Program-made: the position numbers and the translations under genes
Assembly: GCA_025456105.1 (NCBI GenBank)
Contig: JALOLG010000003.1
Coordinates: forward strand, 1 to 17,408
Direction of reading: 5' to 3'
DNA length: 17,408 nucleotides
DNA from: Ilumatobacteraceae bacterium
GTDB lineage: Bacteria; Actinomycetota; Acidimicrobiia; Acidimicrobiales; Ilumatobacteraceae
Shown here: positions 15,201 through 17,408 of the stretch, piece by piece
How the letters are laid out: each line of letters begins with the position of its first letter
Position numbering within the stretch: position 1 is the stretch's first letter
Notes under the pieces: generated by a model
Seen by the model: the letters and a program-made list of their open reading frames with translations, nothing else
Databases searched by the model: none
What the model was told of the DNA's origin: nothing

Positions 15201-15854
15201 GAGGACCTGCTCCAGCCCGGCGAGCGCCGCCTCGTTCGCGGCTCGCACGCCCCGGACGGCGCGCCGGTGCCGCCAGCGGCCGACCGCCCAGGTGCCCACG
15301 GAGGTCACCGCACCCGCCAGCCCCATCACCACCACGAGCGGCTGGCCGATCACCAGCGCCACCGTCGCGGCCCCTGCCACCGTGGCCAGCGCACCGACGA
15401 GGAAGGCCGCCGGCGGCGAGGCCGGCTCGCGCTCGGACGCCGGCACCTCGATGGGTGGGTCGCAGACCGGGAGTCGGCGACGCACGGGGCGGACGAACGC
15501 ACCCGACCCGGCCGTCGACGACGGCGTCGGGGTCGGGGTCGCGAGCTCGAGCCGGGTGGCACCCACGACGACCGTCCCCTCGACAGCCGCCTCGCCCGAC
15601 CCGATCGCCGCGCCGTCCACCAGCACGGGCGCCCGGCCGGCGAGCTGGCGCACGTGGACACGGCCGCGCGCGTCGACCCGGACGGCGAGGTGGTGGGGCT
15701 CGAGCGCCGGGTCGTCGAATCGCAGCGCTGCCGTGCGGGCGCGGCCCAGCACGTGCCGCCCCACGCCGACGACGACCGACCCGCCGGCATCGGGACCGGC
15801 GACGGCACGGAGCTCCACGAGGGTTTCGGTGTCCACGGTGGACGGGTGCGTCAC
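12234..15854 (-). CDS. FHA domain-transmembrane-FtsK/SpoIIIE ATPase (EccC/EssC-like)
   Basis: The product is about 1206 residues. An FHA-like domain (about 10-107, GRHVLGRA and later LVDGAAIGSGEA) binds phosphothreonine in its family. Two transmembrane helices follow at about 148-192. Three FtsK-type ATPase modules come next. The first is canonical: Walker A GTTGSGKS (525-532), DFKGGATFDGL, Walker B LVVVVDEL, then LATQRPAGVV. The second has GSGRAGTTS (793-801) and the third GPPRSGRSS (1028-1036); both lack the Walker lysine. This is the layout of the EssC/EccC motor of type VII secretion, where later modules bind substrates. No WXG100, EccB, EccD or mycosin gene is present nearby. I chose GTG 15854; GTG 15836 would also keep the FHA domain. 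No clear promoter or ribosome binding site is visible. The gene overlaps the amidohydrolase. Confidence 0.88.
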   Translation of the reverse strand: MTHPSTVDTETLVELRAVAGPDAGGSVVVGVGRHVLGRARTAALRFDDPALEPHHLAVRVDARGRVHVRQLAGRAPVLVDGAAIGSGEAAVEGTVVVGATRLELATPTPTPSSTAGSGAFVRPVRRRLPVCDPPIEVPASEREPASPPAAFLVGALATVAGAATVALVIGQPLVVVMGLAGAVTSVGTWAVGRWRHRRAVRGVRAANEAALAGLEQVLADRQHTVRAHHLAVAPSLVSALRAVGRPEMWQRRRDHGDALQVAIGFGAVRRPVQLRGEVPPRVVAAAARTELLAEVPVVVDLARHRVVGVAGAGADAVVRGLLVQLAALTGPADWRLEVATATPVGWAEDLPHRVGSAAEAPDGTHLVVLIDRPALLAAADAPLRRLLDRRADTTVIVVAAAADELGATCTATLTAGAGGSWHWHDTTLEWADAVVHAAGATVDRATCVAAVLACWTDPEVVGAGGPPDRAMAELPGVPAADPSSIAATWCATDARSSLEVPIGIGHDGPVGVDLVAAGPHALVAGTTGSGKSELLRTLVLGLASRHGPDALAIALVDFKGGATFDGLAELPHVAGSVTDLDHGGAARLLASLDAEIVHRERVLRSVGAPDLVSCPAGVELPRLVVVVDELAALLDRHPGAAGSLAGIAQRGRSLGVHLVLATQRPAGVVGEAVRANVSARIALRVESVADALDVVGDPAPALVPVSARGRAWLRAGPGAPTAVSVARSLDARRRVDAILSAAAGTRARPVCLPPLPDRLSIDDPRVVGRIDDLVAQAQPPLEWSLAANLALVGSGRAGTTSALLRVLGSVPDDHERLVVVGAHERRFATVDAPVVVAHDLERMDRVVRRLAEQCDTRVGPRVVVAIDDLGLVRRILEGAPDPTVLARLDRVLADGPPAGVVTVASVRPVGVRSVAAWFGERWVFHLDDAADGPALGVSAAQVPPRVPGRVVVAGSGRSAQVALARDEPTDGSGRRHEVPVLPERVGRWGLGVPSRGRGAVRVPVGIEHRSLAPLLADIAPEEHWLVLGPPRSGRSSALALVAHGWADVHGWGSVVAIVGRPGSPLGDLPAPVPLTDARDALAVAGRDDLVVVDDAERVALTTTEVAALTARGAVLVAACRPAALRGAYDHWLHSVRRSGTGLVMAGSPLGTGDLLDAEVPRHLPVRVRPGLAWMVAGGGATLVQLADPTTSDLRETRPMRSCGSAR

Positions 15855-16007
15855 CGGACCGGTCGAGCGGAAGCATCGGATCCAGGCCGCTGACCAGGCG
15901 CGATGAGACCCACGGTGCGACCCCACCGCGCCCGACGATCGCACCGGACGCACCGGGTGAGACCACCGCGGAGACCCCTGCTGAAGGCGTGCCCGCACGG
16001 TCGACCC
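15855..16007. other. Intergenic region between the divergent FHA-FtsK and sigma-like genes
   Basis: These 153 bases carry no convincing TANNNT promoter, ribosome binding site, hairpin or RNA gene on either strand, although both flanking genes should start from here. The open frame on the plus strand is Arg/Pro-rich and looks non-coding. Confidence 0.4.
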
Positions 16008-16745
16008 ATGACCATCGACACCAGCACCACCCGTCCCACCTCGACCCGGCTCCAGGCGGAGTGGCAGCGGGTGCGCACCGACCCGGCGGCCCTGCGGACC
16101 GCACGCTCGTGGGGCGTCACCGACCGGCCGTTCGACGACCTCGACGAGCTCCTGGTGCTCGCGGGCGCCGGCCGGCCCACCTCGCCCGAGGGCGAGGCGA
16201 CGCTCGTCGGCCTCGTCGGCGCCGCCCGCACCTCGCCGCTCGCGGGACGAATCGTGCTGCAGCGCCTCCTCCCGGGCCTGCTGGCCACCGCCCGTCGACG
16301 CCGCGCCGCGCGCGGCGCTGACGCGTTCGAGGAGCTGGTCGCCGCCGCCTGGGAGGCGATCCTCACCTACGACGTCGAGCGACGTCGCCCGGCCTGCCTC
16401 GCCGCCGCGCTGGTGTGGGCCGCCGACAACCGGGCGTTCCGGCGCAGCGCACGGCCGCTGCCGATCGGGCCGGAGCCGTTCGACGCCGCGCGCCACGCCG
16501 CCGCCGTCACCGAGGCCCACCCGCTGCAGGAGCTGGCCGAGGTGGTGGGCGACGCCCGGCGGGCCGGGCTGACCGACGACGATCTCGCATTGCTCCGCCA
16601 GCTGCTCGGCGGGCGTCAGATCGACGTCGCCGCCGACCTCCGGGTGACCGCCCGCACCATCCGCAACCGGCGCGATCGCCTCGTGGCGCGCCTGCAGGCG
16701 AGCGCGTGCGACGCGCGCTCGCCGGTCGCGGTGGGAAGGCGGTAG
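16008..16745 (+). CDS. Sigma-70-like / HTH protein of unknown function
   Basis: The 245-residue product looks like a divergent sigma-factor relative. A region-2-like helical stretch spans about 80-150 (IVLQRLLPGLLATARR, then DAFEELVAAAWEAILTYDVERR and AALVWAADNRAFRR). A region-4-like helix-turn-helix spans about 188-230 (LTDDDLALLRQLLGG, then AADLRVTARTIRNRRDRLV). Similar sigma-like proteins of unknown job occur across Actinobacteria. I take ATG 16008; the open frame upstream to 15903 gives only a low-complexity Arg/His/Pro tail over the intergenic region. It is divergent from the FHA-FtsK gene, and its stop overlaps the vapB promoter. Whether it binds RNA polymerase is unknown. No anti-sigma factor is adjacent. 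Confidence 0.75.
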   Translation: MTIDTSTTRPTSTRLQAEWQRVRTDPAALRTARSWGVTDRPFDDLDELLVLAGAGRPTSPEGEATLVGLVGAARTSPLAGRIVLQRLLPGLLATARRRRAARGADAFEELVAAAWEAILTYDVERRRPACLAAALVWAADNRAFRRSARPLPIGPEPFDAARHAAAVTEAHPLQELAEVVGDARRAGLTDDDLALLRQLLGGRQIDVAADLRVTARTIRNRRDRLVARLQASACDARSPVAVGRR

Positions 16746-16751
16746 TACCAT
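16746..16751 (+). promoter_or_regulatory. Leaderless -10 element of vapB
   Basis: TACCAT ends 7 bases before GTG 16759 and starts right after the TAG stop of the sigma-like gene (16743-16745). The ATG at 16750 lies inside this -10, so it is unlikely to be the translation start. Confidence 0.55.
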
Positions 16752-16758
16752 GCACGAC

Positions 16759-17010
16759 GTGGCCGTGCGGAAGCTCTCCATCGCGCTCGACGAGACCGTC
16801 GCCACCAAGGTCGCGGAGGCCGCCGAGCGAGCCGGGTTGAGCGTCTCCGCGTGGCTCAACCGGGCCGCCGAGCACGAGCTGGCGATCGAGACCGGCCTGC
16901 GCGCGGTGGAGGAGTGGGAGGCCGAGCACGGCCCGCTGACCGACGACGAGCTGTCGGCCGCCGACTCGTTGCTCGATCGTGTCGCGACGCCGGCCAGCGC
17001 GGAGAGCTGA
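16759..17010 (+). CDS. vapB: VapB-type antitoxin with ribbon-helix-helix domain
   Basis: The 83-residue product begins with a ribbon-helix-helix DNA-binding fold: a short strand RKLSIALDE, helix A (VATKVAEAAERAG) and helix B after LSVSAWLNRAAEHEL. An acidic C-terminal tail (AVEEWEAEHGPLTDDEL) follows, as expected for the part that masks the toxin. I use GTG 16759, placed by a -10 seven bases upstream. ATG 16750 is in frame and would add MHD, but it overlaps that -10. The PIN-domain gene follows after two bases. RHH antitoxins of such pairs bind their own promoter, so autoregulation is likely. The gene symbol is by family, not by proven orthology. Confidence 0.85.
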   Translation: MAVRKLSIALDETVATKVAEAAERAGLSVSAWLNRAAEHELAIETGLRAVEEWEAEHGPLTDDELSAADSLLDRVATPASAES

Positions 17011-17012
17011 CC

Positions 17013-17393
17013 GTGGGTGGCCTCACCTACGACACGGGCGCGCTCGTCGCCGCTGAGCGCGCCGACCGGGTCGTGTGGGCGCTCCACCGGCGCGCGCTCG
17101 AGCGAGGGCTCCGACCCACGATCCCGGCCGGCGTGCTCGCCCAGGCCTGGCGGGGCGGTCCGCAGGCAGCGCTGTCACGGTTGCTGCAGGGATGTCGGAT
17201 CGAGCCGCTCGACGAGCAGCGCGCCCGGGCTGCCGGAGCGGCTTGTGCGGTGTCCGGGACCACCGACACCGTCGACGCGACCGTGGCCGTCGGGGCGATC
17301 GCACGGGGCGATCTGGTCGTGACGTCCGACGACGACGACATCCGACACCTCGCCGAGTCGCTCGGAGCCCCGCTCGAGATCATCCACGCGTGA
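17013..17393 (+). CDS. vapC: PIN-domain toxin, VapC type
   Basis: The 126-residue product has the PIN nuclease layout: Asp7 in LTYDTGALVAAER at the N terminus, Asp88 in DTVDATVA, and Asp106 in VVTSDDDDIRHLAE. The central glutamate seen in many VapC proteins is not obvious; the equivalent helix reads PAGVLAQAWRGGPQAA, which I recall as normal for this actinobacterial subfamily. VapC toxins cleave specific tRNAs or rRNA and stop translation until neutralised by VapB. The start is GTG 17013, two bases after the antitoxin stop, with GGAGAG at 17001-17006 as ribosome binding site. The stop lies 15 bases before the window's end, so the gene is complete. Confidence 0.85.
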   Translation: MGGLTYDTGALVAAERADRVVWALHRRALERGLRPTIPAGVLAQAWRGGPQAALSRLLQGCRIEPLDEQRARAAGAACAVSGTTDTVDATVAVGAIARGDLVVTSDDDDIRHLAESLGAPLEIIHA

Positions 17394-17408
17394 CGTCGAT
17401 CGAGTCGG

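Noticed and set aside
12708..15893. A second long plus-strand open frame (1061 codons)
   Set aside because: Its composition is Arg/His/Gly-rich low complexity and it is antisense to the motor gene, whose Walker and FHA motifs prove the minus-strand frame.
11494..15906. A 1470-codon open frame on the plus strand
   Set aside because: It lies antisense to the FHA-FtsK and amidohydrolase genes, is Arg/Ser/Pro/Thr-rich with no domain signature, and is the usual by-product of very high GC.
15903..16007. Longer N-terminus for the sigma-like protein
   Set aside because: The segment encodes only Arg, His and Pro-rich low complexity, unlike the rest of the protein.
1..17408. CRISPR array, insertion sequence or prophage
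   Set aside because: No regularly spaced repeats, transposase or phage structural genes were seen on either strand.

Overview
The window is very GC-rich chromosomal DNA from what looks like a high-GC actinobacterium. An Acidimicrobiia relative (Ilumatobacter/Iamia type) is my best guess. This rests on a MEP-pathway ispD-ispF-rlmB operon, a luciferase-like flavin/F420-type oxidoreductase, an FHA-FtsK (EccC/EssC-like) protein, a Tat-exported protein built from F-P...DTR...VDVxGYY repeats, and a VapBC pair with an RHH antitoxin and a PIN toxin. The taxon is inferred from style, not from a marker gene. Genes are dense, with many 4-base ATGA/GTGA overlaps. I see no insertion sequence, prophage or CRISPR array.

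Layout, left to right. (1) The 3' end of a small membrane protein gene runs in from the left edge, followed by a minus-strand tRNA-Thr(UGU). (2) A minus-strand operon is read as ispD, ispF, rlmB and then a secreted sortase-like protein. Every junction is a 4-base overlap, and the last gene also has a good -10 of its own. (3) A Crp/Fnr regulator is divergent from ispD across only 31 bp. It converges on a dienelactone-hydrolase-family gene. (4) That hydrolase is divergent from a stand-alone cobalamin-binding sensor with a CarH-like Wx9EH motif but no DNA-binding domain. (5) A minus-strand marR-oxidoreductase pair is divergent from a plus-strand three-gene ABC exporter (two FtsX/MacB-type permeases and an ATPase). 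They share a short, less GC-rich intergenic region with inverted repeats. (6) A large, nearly perfect hairpin separates the exporter from a convergent amidohydrolase. (7) The amidohydrolase is translationally coupled behind an FHA-transmembrane-FtsK protein of about 1206 residues. (8) Divergent from that is a sigma-factor-like protein of unknown role, then vapBC.

How the parts may work together. IspD and IspF make isoprenoid precursors, and RlmB modifies 23S rRNA. MarR probably represses its own operon and the ABC exporter from the shared intergenic region, which would make a small efflux/redox response module. The FHA-FtsK protein resembles the motor of type VII secretion, yet no WXG100, EccB, EccD or mycosin gene is visible here. 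Several genes appear to be leaderless: a TANNNT -10 sits 6 to 10 bases before the start codon. I used this to choose starts for ispD, the hydrolase, vapB and the sortase-like gene.

Most worth a second look: the sortase fused to repeats behind a Tat signal, the HTH-less B12 sensor that lacks the CarH upper-ligand histidine, the orphan FHA-FtsK coupled to an N-terminally short amidohydrolase, and the 77-base intergenic palindrome.
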